Below are positions 40,807 through 48,662 of a DNA stretch of 49,510 nucleotides, in pieces. The first letter of the stretch is position 1; each line of letters opens with the position of its first letter. The stretch comes from Solirubrobacteraceae bacterium (GTDB lineage: Bacteria > Actinomycetota > Thermoleophilia > Solirubrobacterales > Solirubrobacteraceae). The translations under genes and the position numbers were made by a program. A model generated the notes under the pieces. It worked only from the letters and a program-made list of their open reading frames with translations. It was not told the origin of the DNA and ran no database searches. The stretch is from NCBI GenBank assembly GCA_023230855.1, contig JALNWQ010000023.1:1-49510 (forward strand), in the 5' to 3' direction.

Positions 40807-40875
40807 GCCCGCCCTCCGCCCCTCCGCACCTCGCCCGCCCGCCCGTCACGCCCGCGACACGGCAGACTGCCCGAC

Positions 40876-42288
40876 GTGGCCCGGCTGCTGCAGAACCCGA
40901 AGTTCACGGTGAGCGTCGTGTTCGTCGCGGCGATGTTCATGAACATCCTGGACGCCACCATCGTCAACACGGCGATCCCGACGATCGGCCGCGACTTCGA
41001 CGCGTCGATCGCGTCCACCGGCGCGGTCGCGTCGGCGTACCTCGTGAGCATCGCGGTGTTCATCCCCGCGTCCGGTTGGCTGGGGGACCGGTTCGGCACG
41101 CGGCGGGTGTTCCTCGTCGCGCTGACGATCTTCACCGTCGCGTCCGCGCTCTGCGGGATCGCCGGGTCGCTCGGGCAGCTCGTCCTGTTCCGGGTGCTGC
41201 AGGGGATCGGCGGCGGGATGATGACCCCGGTCGGGATGGCGATGCTCTTCCGCGTCTTCCCACAGGAGGAGCGGGTGCGCGCGTCGCGGATCCTCGTCGT
41301 GCCGACCGCGCTCGCGCCGGCGCTCGGCCCGGTCGTCGGCGGGCTCATCGTCGACAACCTGTCGTGGCACTGGGCGTTCCTCGTCAACGTGCCGGTCGGG
41401 GTGGCGATGCTCCTCTTCGGCCTGCGGTACCTGCCGGTGACCGAGCACGCCCGGACGGGGCCGTTCGACGTGCCGGGGTTCCTGTTGGCGGGCGCGGGGC
41501 TCGGCGCGTTGATGTTCGCGGTGACCGAGGGCCCGTCGCGCGGGTGGGGGACGCCGCTCATCGTCTGGGGCGGGATCGTCGGGATCGCGCTGCTCGTCGC
41601 GCTCGCGGCGCACGAGCTGCGGACCGCCCATCCGATGCTGCACCTGCGGCTGCTGCGCGACCGGATCTTCTCGTCGGCGTCGATCGTCATCCTGCCCGCC
41701 ACCGCCGGGTTCCTCGGGCTGCTCTACGCGTTCCCGCTCATGCAGCAGGAGGGCCTGGGGCGGACGGCCACGACGAGCGGGCTGCTGACGTTCCCCGAGG
41801 CGATCGGGGTGATGCTCGGCGCCCAGGTCGTGTCGCGGCTGTACCCGATCGTCGGTCCGCGACGGATCATGGCCGGCGCGTCGCTCGTCGTCGGCGCGAT
41901 GGCGCTCATCCTGTCGACGACCGACGGCGGCACGTCGCACGCGTTCGTCGTCGCGACGATGCTCGTGCTGGGGTTCGCGATGTCGTGGGTGTTCATCAGC
42001 CTGCAGTCGGCGGCGTTCGCGACGACGAGCGCCGCCGACACCGGGCAGGCGTCGGGCATGTTCAACGCGCTGCGCCAGACCGCGGCGGCGGTCGGCGTGG
42101 CGACGATGGCGACGGTCATCTCGGTCAGCGGACCGGTGCGCGCCGATGCGACCGGGACCATCGTCCCGGACCTCGGCGCGTACCACGACGCGTTCGTCGC
42201 GGCGGCGGTGCTCATGGTCGTCTCGGCGCTCCTGTCGTTGCGGGTGCGCGACGAGGACGCGGCGTCGACGATGGTCCGCGCGCGGTAG
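40876..42288 (+). CDS. MFS drug:H+ antiporter, DHA2 (EmrB/QacA) family
   Basis: 470 residues, about 14 spans. Span 1 carries LDATIVNTAIPTIGRDF, the DHA2 motif D1. GWLGDRFGTRRVFLVAL is motif A and ALAPALGPVVGGLIVD motif C, the antiporter motif. It probably exports drugs or other toxic compounds using the proton gradient. The GTG at 40876 lies 7 nt after CAGACT; no TetR/MarR regulator is adjacent. A GC palindrome (42327-42338) follows the stop. Confidence 0.92.
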   Translation: MARLLQNPKFTVSVVFVAAMFMNILDATIVNTAIPTIGRDFDASIASTGAVASAYLVSIAVFIPASGWLGDRFGTRRVFLVALTIFTVASALCGIAGSLGQLVLFRVLQGIGGGMMTPVGMAMLFRVFPQEERVRASRILVVPTALAPALGPVVGGLIVDNLSWHWAFLVNVPVGVAMLLFGLRYLPVTEHARTGPFDVPGFLLAGAGLGALMFAVTEGPSRGWGTPLIVWGGIVGIALLVALAAHELRTAHPMLHLRLLRDRIFSSASIVILPATAGFLGLLYAFPLMQQEGLGRTATTSGLLTFPEAIGVMLGAQVVSRLYPIVGPRRIMAGASLVVGAMALILSTTDGGTSHAFVVATMLVLGFAMSWVFISLQSAAFATTSAADTGQASGMFNALRQTAAAVGVATMATVISVSGPVRADATGTIVPDLGAYHDAFVAAAVLMVVSALLSLRVRDEDAASTMVRAR

Positions 42289-42410
42289 CGGGACGCGCGG
42301 CTCGAGGGCCGCTGTCAGACCCGGACCGGACCGGTCCGTCCTCGACCCATGCCCACCTCCGCGATCCGTCCTCCGACGACGCTAGTCTCGGTCGAGCCGT
42401 CGGTGGGGGG

Positions 42411-43058
42411 ATGCCTCGCGACGGCCCGTCCGCCGTGGCCTCACCCGACGTCCGTTCCCTCCCCGATCCGGCCGAGCGGTGGCTCCGACGCGTCGTCGCC
42501 GCACGCGGCCGGAACGACCGCGAGGCGATGATGGCGGCCTGGGAGGAGTTCCTCGTCGTGGAGCTCGGCCGGGTGCGCAACCGGGTCCGACTGCGCCGGG
42601 TGCCGGAGCACGACGTCGACGACGTCACCGGCCGGGTGTTCCTCAAGGTGCGTCAGACGGCGTTGCGCGGGTCGACGATCGGCGAGGCCCGGGCGCTCGT
42701 CCGGGAGGCGACGGACTCCGCGATCGTCGACTACTTCCGCGGCGTGTCCCGGCACGACCGTCACCGTGGCGCCGCGCTCGACGGGACGAGCGACCGCGAC
42801 CTGGGCCTCGTCGCCGCGGCGGAGCTCGAGCTCGGGTTGCGTGCGACGTCAGACGTCGAGCGGGTGCACCTACGCGACGCGCTGAAGCGCGCGATGGAGC
42901 AGGTGGACGAGAACAAGCGCGACGTCGTCCGCCTGCGCCTCCAGGGGTACGACGGGGACGAGGTCGCGCAGCGGCTCGGCCTGAGTCGTGCCAACGTCGA
43001 CCAACGGTTCAAGCGCGGTCGCGAGCAGTTGAAGTCCGCCCTCGAGTCCCTCCTCTGA
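42411..43058 (+). CDS. ECF-like RNA polymerase sigma factor
   Basis: 215 residues. A sigma-2-like helical part (EEFLVVELGRVRNRVRLRRV, DVDDVTGRVFLKV, VREATDSAIVDYF) and a clear region 4 (LKRAMEQVDENKRDVVRLRL, DEVAQRLGLSRANVDQRFKR). TAGTCT at 42383-42388 and a G-rich GGTGGGGGG just before the ATG suggest a leadered transcript, unlike many neighbours. It lies 2 bp upstream of the HTH gene, which may be its partner or regulator. Confidence 0.82.
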   Translation: MPRDGPSAVASPDVRSLPDPAERWLRRVVAARGRNDREAMMAAWEEFLVVELGRVRNRVRLRRVPEHDVDDVTGRVFLKVRQTALRGSTIGEARALVREATDSAIVDYFRGVSRHDRHRGAALDGTSDRDLGLVAAAELELGLRATSDVERVHLRDALKRAMEQVDENKRDVVRLRLQGYDGDEVAQRLGLSRANVDQRFKRGREQLKSALESLL

Positions 43059-43060
43059 TC

Positions 43061-43813
43061 GTGTCCGACGTGTCCCATCTCTACGACGAGTTCGTCCGCG
43101 CGTGGCACGCCGGGCTCGTGCCCGACGTCGTCGACGTGCTGGACCGGGCCCCGGAGGGTCGGGAGCGCGACGAGCTCGCCGACCGCCTGGACGCGTTCCT
43201 CGCCGACGCGCCGTCGGTGCAGCCGACCCCGGAGCGCGAGCGACAGCTGCGGGCCGACCCGGTCTTCGCGCGGTTGCGGGACCTCATGGCGGAGCCGGAC
43301 GCCACGGCCGAGCCGGGGGTCGCGGCGGCCGCCGCAGGTTCCGGGTCCGACGCGGCCTCGGCGTCCGACGCCGCGGCCGGGCCGGACGCCGTCTCGGAAC
43401 CGGGAACGACCGGCGCCTGGCGCGAGCGGTTGCGGGACGCGCGCCGCCGCGCCGGGCTGTCGGTCGAGCAGCTCGGGGAGCGGTTCGCCGGGGCGTTCGG
43501 GCTCGCGGGGGCCCACGTCCGCGCCGCCGAGCTGCTCGACGGGCTGGAGTCCGGGACGCTCGCGCCGTCGCGGGTGAGCGTCCGTGCGACCGAGCGCCTG
43601 GCCGACCTGCTGGCGGTGCCGGCGGCGAGCCTCGCGCCGCCGCGACCCCGGCCGCTGTTCCGGGCCGAGGCGGACGACGACGCGACGGCCGGCCTCGCCG
43701 CGTTGCTGTCCGAGGTGACCGAGGCGTTCGTCGTCGCGAGCGAGGCGCCCGACGGGCCGGCGGAGGGCGACGAGGCGATCGAGATCGTCGACCGCCTGCT
43801 GGGCGGCGGGTAG
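43061..43813 (+). CDS. HTH (XRE-like) protein paired with sigma factor
   Basis: 250 residues. An N-terminal helical part (SHLYDEFVRAWHAGLVPDVV, then a DVLDRAPEGRERDELADRL segment) resembles short domains in sigma-linked regulators. After an Ala/Ser/Asp linker (~85-125), an XRE-like HTH follows (WRERLRDARRRAGLSVEQLG, LDGLESGTLAPSRVS). No zinc-anti-sigma HxxxCxxC motif is present. The 2-bp spacing after the sigma gene implies coupled expression. It may act as a regulator of that sigma factor; unproven. Confidence 0.7.
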   Translation: MSDVSHLYDEFVRAWHAGLVPDVVDVLDRAPEGRERDELADRLDAFLADAPSVQPTPERERQLRADPVFARLRDLMAEPDATAEPGVAAAAAGSGSDAASASDAAAGPDAVSEPGTTGAWRERLRDARRRAGLSVEQLGERFAGAFGLAGAHVRAAELLDGLESGTLAPSRVSVRATERLADLLAVPAASLAPPRPRPLFRAEADDDATAGLAALLSEVTEAFVVASEAPDGPAEGDEAIEIVDRLLGGG

Positions 43814-43827
43814 CGGTGCGCCCGGGG

Positions 43828-45606
43828 CTATCGCGGCTGCAGCAGCATCCGGTCGGCGGTGCGGTAGGCGGCGCGGAGCATCGCCTCGACGAGCGCCGCG
43901 CGTAGGGCGGGCGCGTCGGTGGCCATCCGGGCGAACGCGTCCGGGGTGAGGTGCAGCAGCGCGACGTCGCCGTCGGCGTCGACGTGCAACCGGTGCGGGT
44001 GCCCGTTGACGAGCGGCCCGTGCCCGAACGACGTGCCCCGCGACGCCCGCGACACCATCGTCCCTCCCGCCGGCTCGGTCACCACCACCCGGCCGTCCAG
44101 CAGCAGGAACAGCCCGCGCGGAGCGTCGCCGGCCGACGCGATCCGCGTCCCGGACGCGACGCGCCGCTTGTCGAGGAACGCCATGAGCGCCCGGCCGTGC
44201 TCGCCCAGGTCGTCCAGCAACGGGTGCTCGCCGGGGGCGAGGGGCCCGTCGAGCACGCCGTGCCGCTCCAGCAGGCGCTCCTCGCACCACGTGATCGCGG
44301 CGTCCACCGACGGGAACCGGCGCGGCCCGTCCCCGGTGGCGTCCGGCGGCATCGCGCACCGCTCGGCCGGGTCGACGAGCACCACCGTGCAGTCGTCGTC
44401 CTGCACCCCGTCGTGGAGGTCGAGCAGCATCCGGCGCGACCGGTCGGTGATCTCGTCGGTGCCGCGCAGGTCCAGCACGACGACCTCCAGTCCGGGCGCG
44501 TCCGCCTCCACGCGCCGCACCACCGCCTCGGCCCCGGCGAAGAGCAGGTCGCCCTGCAGCTCGTACACGCGCGCCAGGCGCCCCTGCCGCAGCAGCAGGT
44601 CGGCGTCGCGGGGGCGTCGCTCACGCATCGACGGCACCTCGGCCACGTCGTACTCGCGACGGATCGCCGAGTGCGTGTCGCGCGCGACGTGCAGGAAGTG
44701 CAATCCGAGCTCGTTCGACAGCCGGTGGCAGGTGGCGACGCCGCGCACGCTGTTGCCGTGCCCGTCGAGGCGCGGCGAGAACACCGCGATCGACACCTGG
44801 CCGGGCAGCACCGCGAGGATCCCGCCGCCCACCCCGCTCTTGGCGGGCAGGCCGACGCGGGCCGCCCACGACCCGGCGGCGTCGTACATCCCGCAGGTCG
44901 TCATGACGCTGAGGATCCGCTCGACGTCCTCGACCGTCAGCAGGCGGGCCCCGCTGCGGGGCTGGATCCCGCCGGTCGCGAGCGTCGCGCCCATGAGCGC
45001 CAGGTCGCGACAGTCGACGAGCAGCGAGCACTGGCGCAGGTACACGTCGAGCGCCTGGTTCGGGTCGCCGTCGAGGATCCCGAACTCCCGGAGCATGTGA
45101 CTGATCGCGCGGTTGCGGTGCCCCACGCGCACCTCGGCGTCGTAGATCTCGTCGCTCAGGCGCAGGTCGCGGTCGGCGAACGCCGAGTACGCGCGGTGCA
45201 CGCGATCGAACTGCTCGGCGGCGGTGTCGCCGGCGACGAGCGACGCGGCGGCGATCGCCCCGGCGTTGATCATCGGGTTGCGGGGACGGCCGGTCTCGTG
45301 GTCGAGGCTGATCTCGTTGTACGCGTCACCGGACGGCTCGACGTCGATCCGTCGGTCGACCGCGTCGGTGCCGGCGTCCTGCAGCGCCAGCCCGTACGTG
45401 AACGCCTTGGAGATCGACTGGATCGGGAACGGGGCGCGCGAGTCGCCGACCTCGTAGAGGTGACCGTCGGCGGTGGCGACGCAGATCCCGAACGCGTCGG
45501 GGTCGATCATCCCCAGCTCCGGCACCGGGTCGGCGACGACCCCCGACCGGTCCCCGGCGCAGGCGTCCAGGACGGTGGTGAGCAGATCGGTGACGAGGGA
45601 GCCCAT
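43828..45606 (-). CDS. glsA: glutaminase A fused to STAS and cyclic-nucleotide-binding domains
   Basis: 592 residues. The glutaminase domain (1-~310) has the serine-lysine motif QSISKAF (S64, K67), plus NPMINAGAIAA, GVGGGILAVLPGQ and NSVRGVATC, all typical of GlsA. It hydrolyses L-glutamine to glutamate and ammonia. A STAS domain (~335-445, VVVLDLRGTDEITDRSRRML) and a cNMP-binding domain (~465-585, GEHGRALMAFLDKRRVASG, GLFLLLDGRVVVTEP) follow. The extra domains suggest allosteric or regulatory input. The cNMP pocket lacks an obvious RxA arginine, so nucleotide binding is doubtful. It is 43 bp after the ImmA-like gene on the same strand. Confidence 0.9.
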   Translation of the reverse strand: MGSLVTDLLTTVLDACAGDRSGVVADPVPELGMIDPDAFGICVATADGHLYEVGDSRAPFPIQSISKAFTYGLALQDAGTDAVDRRIDVEPSGDAYNEISLDHETGRPRNPMINAGAIAAASLVAGDTAAEQFDRVHRAYSAFADRDLRLSDEIYDAEVRVGHRNRAISHMLREFGILDGDPNQALDVYLRQCSLLVDCRDLALMGATLATGGIQPRSGARLLTVEDVERILSVMTTCGMYDAAGSWAARVGLPAKSGVGGGILAVLPGQVSIAVFSPRLDGHGNSVRGVATCHRLSNELGLHFLHVARDTHSAIRREYDVAEVPSMRERRPRDADLLLRQGRLARVYELQGDLLFAGAEAVVRRVEADAPGLEVVVLDLRGTDEITDRSRRMLLDLHDGVQDDDCTVVLVDPAERCAMPPDATGDGPRRFPSVDAAITWCEERLLERHGVLDGPLAPGEHPLLDDLGEHGRALMAFLDKRRVASGTRIASAGDAPRGLFLLLDGRVVVTEPAGGTMVSRASRGTSFGHGPLVNGHPHRLHVDADGDVALLHLTPDAFARMATDAPALRAALVEAMLRAAYRTADRMLLQPR

Positions 45607-45649
45607 CGGGATGCAGGGAGGGGAGGTGGCGCGCGGCGACGGCCGGCGG

Positions 45650-46699
45650 TCAGGGGATGTCGGGGACGAGGCCGAGCATGCGACGGAGCTGTGCGATCCC
45701 GGCGGCGGCGCGACCGTCGGCGATCGTCGTCGCCGGGTCGAGCAGCGCGTAGAGCAGGCGACCGTCGGTGCCCTCCGGGAGCCGCGGCAGCACGCCCATG
45801 CGGTGGATGTCCTCCAGCGCGTCGGACAGCGCGACGAGCGCCAGCTCGGCGTACCGCGGCACGTGCTCCCCGGCCGTCACGCGCGCGGCGAGCGCGGCGC
45901 GAAGCCCGTCGTCGGTGAGCATCCCGACGGTCCGCAGCCGCGTGAGGACCGACTGCGCCGAGATCCCGTACGCACAAGACAGCCGGACGACGAGGTCGAA
46001 CCCGATCACCGGCCGTCCGTCGGGGCCGGCGGACGCGTGACGTCGGACGAAGCTCCGCACCGCCACCGCGGGGGCGAGCAGCTCGGCCGCGAACGCGTTG
46101 GCCTGCGCCTCCTGCCGGGCCGTGCGGTCGTCGGCGTCGGCCTCGGCGTCGGGCGCGTGGGCGGCCGGGCCGGAGCGGTCGGTGGCGTGGGGGGTGGCCG
46201 AAGCGGGGCGGTCGGTGACGTCGGCGGTGGTCGGGGCGGGGCGGTCGGTGGTGCGCCGGATGGTGGTGGCCGCCGCCAGGCCGTCGTCCGCGGCGGGGTC
46301 GCCGGTGGTGGGGCGCCCGTCGGCGGTCGGTGACGTGGCGGTCGTGGGCTCCTCCGACGGTTGGGGCGCGGTCTCGGCGGCCGCCCGGGTCAGGACGCGC
46401 GGCGCGGCCCCGTGGCCCAGCACGTGGTGGCCGACCTCGTGCGCGACGGTGAACCGCTGCCGGACGACGGCGTGGGTGCCGTTGACGAAGATCAGTCCGC
46501 GGTCGTCCTGCGGCAGGTACGCGCCCGACACGGGGCGCGGCAGTCGGGTGACGACGACGTCGAGCCCCAGGTGCTCCTCGGCCATCCGCAACGCGCACGG
46601 CAGCGGCTCCTCGGGATCCCATCCCTGCTCGCGCCGCAACGACCGGGCGGCCTCGACGGCCGCCTCGATCCGTGGGTCCGCGGTGGCGACGGAGGGCAT
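45650..46699 (-). CDS. ImmA/IrrE-family metallopeptidase with low-complexity insert
   Basis: 349 residues. RQRFTVAHEVGHHVLGHG supplies HExxH (H87, E88, H91), and QEAQANAFAAELLAP supplies the third zinc ligand. Between them lies an insert (~100-185) rich in Thr/Ala/Asp/Pro that is absent in typical ImmA. ImmA-like proteases cleave partner repressors (ImmR, DdrO); no adjacent XRE repressor is seen. TACCGT is 8 nt before the ATG. It shares an operon-like arrangement with glsA. The C-terminal helical domain (VVRLSCAYGISAQSVLTRLR) may sense ligands. Confidence 0.83.
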   Translation of the reverse strand: MPSVATADPRIEAAVEAARSLRREQGWDPEEPLPCALRMAEEHLGLDVVVTRLPRPVSGAYLPQDDRGLIFVNGTHAVVRQRFTVAHEVGHHVLGHGAAPRVLTRAAAETAPQPSEEPTTATSPTADGRPTTGDPAADDGLAAATTIRRTTDRPAPTTADVTDRPASATPHATDRSGPAAHAPDAEADADDRTARQEAQANAFAAELLAPAVAVRSFVRRHASAGPDGRPVIGFDLVVRLSCAYGISAQSVLTRLRTVGMLTDDGLRAALAARVTAGEHVPRYAELALVALSDALEDIHRMGVLPRLPEGTDGRLLYALLDPATTIADGRAAAGIAQLRRMLGLVPDIP

Positions 46700-46927
46700 G
46701 GGTCCTGACGGTATCGCCGTGGGGTGGTGGAGCGGTGACGGGGCGTCGCTGCGCGGTGACGGTGACGGGACGGGCGCCGCCGTCGGACCGGGCGTCGCGG
46801 GGGCGTGGGCGGCGTCCCGGGCGGGGCGGGGCAACGGGCGTGGCTCAGGTGGTCATGCGGGGCGGGGCGGGGCGCGGGCGCGGGCGACGCCCAGGTGGTG
46901 ATGCGGGGCGGGGGCGGCGCTCAGGTG

Positions 46928-47030
46928 GCGCACCGGATGCTTCGTTTCGGGGTGCTCCACCGGGGCGTCGCGGGGCGACGGTCGGGTGGATGACCGTTTC
47001 GCGCGGGTGCGGGTGATCCACGCCAGCGCC
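46928..47030. repeat. 103-bp dispersed intergenic element, copy 3
   Basis: The most divergent copy: about 62/103 identical to copy 1 with no gaps. Conserved landmarks are ACCGG, GGTGC, GGGGCG.CGCGGGGCGACG and the terminal CCAC. It merges directly into 21-bp tandem repeats, as in copy 2. Confidence 0.65.
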
Positions 47031-47083
47031 GCTTCGCCCCACGCAGGCATCGCATCGCCCCACGCCGGAGCCGCTTCGTCCCA
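47021..47083. repeat. 21-bp tandem repeats after 103-bp element
   Basis: Three units with CGCTTCGCCCCACGC-like sequence start at 47021, 47042 and 47063, and a partial one at 47084. The unit resembles that at 40722-40806. Confidence 0.75.
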
Positions 47084-47123
47084 CGCCCACCAGCGGAGCG
47101 ACGCGAGGACGCGCCGCCGACGA

Positions 47124-47981
47124 TCATCGGACGGCGCGGTCGTTCGACCCCGGACCGTCGGCGCGTCGCACGGTTCGCAGGCCGGGGCGCGGCATCGTCA
47201 GGACCTCGCGGACGTGGGCGCGGCTCGTCCCCCAGGCGGCGGCGACCTTGGCGATGGATCCGGTGGCGTCGTACTCGTCCCACATCGTGAGTCGCTCGTC
47301 CGACGCCCGGTAGGGGACCGCCGCGGCGCCGCTCTGGGTCGTGGGCGCCGTGCCGTGCCGGGCCAGGGCGTCGCTCAACGCCCGAACGGTCGCCGGCCCG
47401 ATTCCGGGGATTCCCAACAATTGCTCATGATTGCTCCGCTCCACGTCGAGGAGGGTGTGGATGTGGGCTCGGTGCAACCGCCGAGCGATGGACGGCGTGG
47501 TGACGTCCGCCACCTGTACCTGATGAAGGAAGGGGTCGCGGGGAAGTGCGGGGATGGGCGCGGACGCCGGCACCCTCATGGCCCGGGCGAACGCCGCCTC
47601 CACCTGCTCGGAGCGGGCGCGGCGCAGTCGCCGCACCACCCGGTCGGGTACCGCGGCGCACGCCCGCAGCTGCTCGTCCGACACCTGGTCGGGCGCGTCG
47701 AGGACCTCGTGCAGCGGGCGGCCGAAGAGCGCGGATCGCCAGTGGTGATCGGCGTTCATCGCGTCGGAGACCATGACGGCCCACCACTCGAGCTGTTGGT
47801 CGACGCGGTGGAAGGCGACCCACCGGTCGTCGTCGCCCAGGCGGATGAACCAGTCGTACACGGGGCCGTCCCACACGCCGTCATCCTCGAGGCGTGCCCG
47901 CACCGTGCAGGTGCAGAGCAGGGTGTGGTCGGGGGCGGTGGCGAAGCCGTGATCGCCGGGGCGGATTGCGTCGTCGAACAT
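47124..47981 (-). CDS. HhH/HTH two-domain DNA-binding protein
   Basis: 285 residues. An N-terminal domain (1-~150) with many aromatic residues (WDGPVYDWFIRLGDDDRWVA) is unrecognised. Residues ~165-210 (RLHRAHIHTLLDVERSNHEQ, LLGIPGIGPATVRALSDAL) look like an RNA polymerase alpha-CTD or RuvA-type helix-hairpin-helix. The C-terminus (YDATGSIAKVAAAWGTSRAH) resembles a homeodomain-like HTH. The ATG is 6 nt after TAAGTT, with TTGTGC 17 bp further upstream, so a leaderless mRNA is likely. An inverted repeat overlaps that -35. It may bind and control its own divergent promoter region; inference. Confidence 0.75.
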   Translation of the reverse strand: MFDDAIRPGDHGFATAPDHTLLCTCTVRARLEDDGVWDGPVYDWFIRLGDDDRWVAFHRVDQQLEWWAVMVSDAMNADHHWRSALFGRPLHEVLDAPDQVSDEQLRACAAVPDRVVRRLRRARSEQVEAAFARAMRVPASAPIPALPRDPFLHQVQVADVTTPSIARRLHRAHIHTLLDVERSNHEQLLGIPGIGPATVRALSDALARHGTAPTTQSGAAAVPYRASDERLTMWDEYDATGSIAKVAAAWGTSRAHVREVLTMPRPGLRTVRRADGPGSNDRAVR

Positions 47982-47987
47982 GCCTTG

Positions 47988-48016
47988 AACTTACGACGGA
48001 TCTCGATTTTGCACAA
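47988..48016 (-). promoter_or_regulatory. promoter of the HhH/HTH gene
   Basis: On the minus strand TTGTGC (48011-48016) and TAAGTT (47988-47993) are separated by 17 bp. The -10 is 6 nt from the ATG, so the start of transcription should coincide with the start codon. Confidence 0.5.
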
Positions 48017-48065
48017 GAAGGTTACGGAGAATGTTGCGCCCGGATTTGGTGCCGTAACTTTCTTG
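48014..48065. promoter_or_regulatory. 14-bp inverted repeat spanning divergent -35 elements
   Basis: CAAGAAGGTTACGG (48014-48027) and CCGTAACTTTCTTG (48052-48065) match at 13 of 14 positions as inverted arms 24 bp apart. The left arm overlaps the minus-strand -35 and the right arm overlaps the plus-strand TTGACA. It lies in a ~118-bp island that is about 54% A+T, against ~26% elsewhere. Confidence 0.75.
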
Positions 48066-48089
48066 ACAACTCTTCTATTTGTGTAATTA
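48063..48089 (+). promoter_or_regulatory. putative plus-strand promoter in AT-rich island
   Basis: A consensus TTGACA (48063-48068) with TAATTA (48084-48089) 15 bp downstream; the spacer is short. Few other consensus -35 sites exist in this window. Confidence 0.4.
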
Positions 48090-48115
48090 GGACCTCGGTT
48101 CCGAGAGAGGCGACC

Positions 48116-48193
48116 ATGTGGCTGAAGGTCTCGACCCCTTACGTCCCGTCGGTCCTCGTGGGCCAGGGATTGCCGGCCCCGCGATCGGGGTAG
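48116..48193 (+). CDS. possible 25-residue peptide
   Basis: Starts MWLKVSTPYVPSVLVGQGLP, preceded by GAGAGAGG about 5 nt upstream and by the consensus TTGACA. Codon bias is weak. It ends 9 bp before the next gene start. It may be a leader peptide or a chance frame. Confidence 0.25.
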   Translation: MWLKVSTPYVPSVLVGQGLPAPRSG

Positions 48194-48202
48194 CGTGCGC
48201 CC

Positions 48203-48595
48203 GTGCCGTCCGCCTCCGCCGCCATCCGTGCCGCCCGCGTCGTGGGGGTGGCGCGCGTCGCGTTCGGCGTCGCGCTCGTGGCGGTCCCCGATCGGGTGGG
48301 CCGATCGTGGCTCGGTGACCCGGGCGCGACGCCGGCCGCGCAGGTCGCGGTCCGCGGGCTCGGCGTCCGCGATGCGGTGATCGGCGCCGCGGTCGTCCTC
48401 ACCGCCGGCGATCCGTCACATGGGCCCCGCTGGACGTCTGCCGGTGCGCTCGGCGACCTCGCCGACATCGCGTCGACGACGCTGGCCGCCCGTCACCTGC
48501 CGTCGAGCGGCGTGCGCGGCACGGTCGCGTTGGCCGGCGCCGCAGCGGCCGTGAGCCTCGCGGTGGGAGAGTGGTCGAGGCGCGCCCACGCATGA
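48203..48595 (+). CDS. small hypothetical membrane protein
   Basis: 130 residues with about three to four hydrophobic segments (VVGVARVAFGVALVAVPDRV, GVRDAVIGAAVVLTAG, GTVALAGAAAAVSLAVG). PDRVGRSWLGDPGATPAAQV followed by VRGLGVRDAV is a pattern I recall from uncharacterised actinobacterial membrane proteins; no function is known. The GTG is 6 nt after TAGCGT (48191-48196), fitting leaderless expression. Confidence 0.7.
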   Translation: MPSASAAIRAARVVGVARVAFGVALVAVPDRVGRSWLGDPGATPAAQVAVRGLGVRDAVIGAAVVLTAGDPSHGPRWTSAGALGDLADIASTTLAARHLPSSGVRGTVALAGAAAAVSLAVGEWSRRAHA

Positions 48596-48662
48596 TCGAG
48601 CGGATCAGGCCCGGCCACCGTCACGGGTCGACCGCGCCCGCGACCGCCGTGCCCGCCAGCCG

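Larger units (their letters stand above)
40428..40875. other. gene-free repeat region
   Basis: 448 bp without a credible gene. 40440-40610 is iterated GGTCGGGTGACGGGCGGC-like sequence, 40614-40716 is copy 2 of the 103-bp element, and 40722-40806 is a 21-bp tandem array. Open frames in several phases are products of the repeats. Confidence 0.7.
46700..47123. other. gene-free repeat region
   Basis: 424 bp. It has G-rich iterated GGGGCGGGGC and GGTGATGCGGGGCGGGG (46800-46920), copy 3 of the 103-bp element, and a 21-bp tandem array (47021-47083). No gene is credible. The ImmA promoter is at its left end. Confidence 0.65.

Noticed and set aside
42327..42338. A perfect palindrome CGGACCGGTCCG between the MFS and sigma genes, considered as an operator.
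   Set aside because: Short G/C palindromes are expected at this composition and no second site or regulator supports it.
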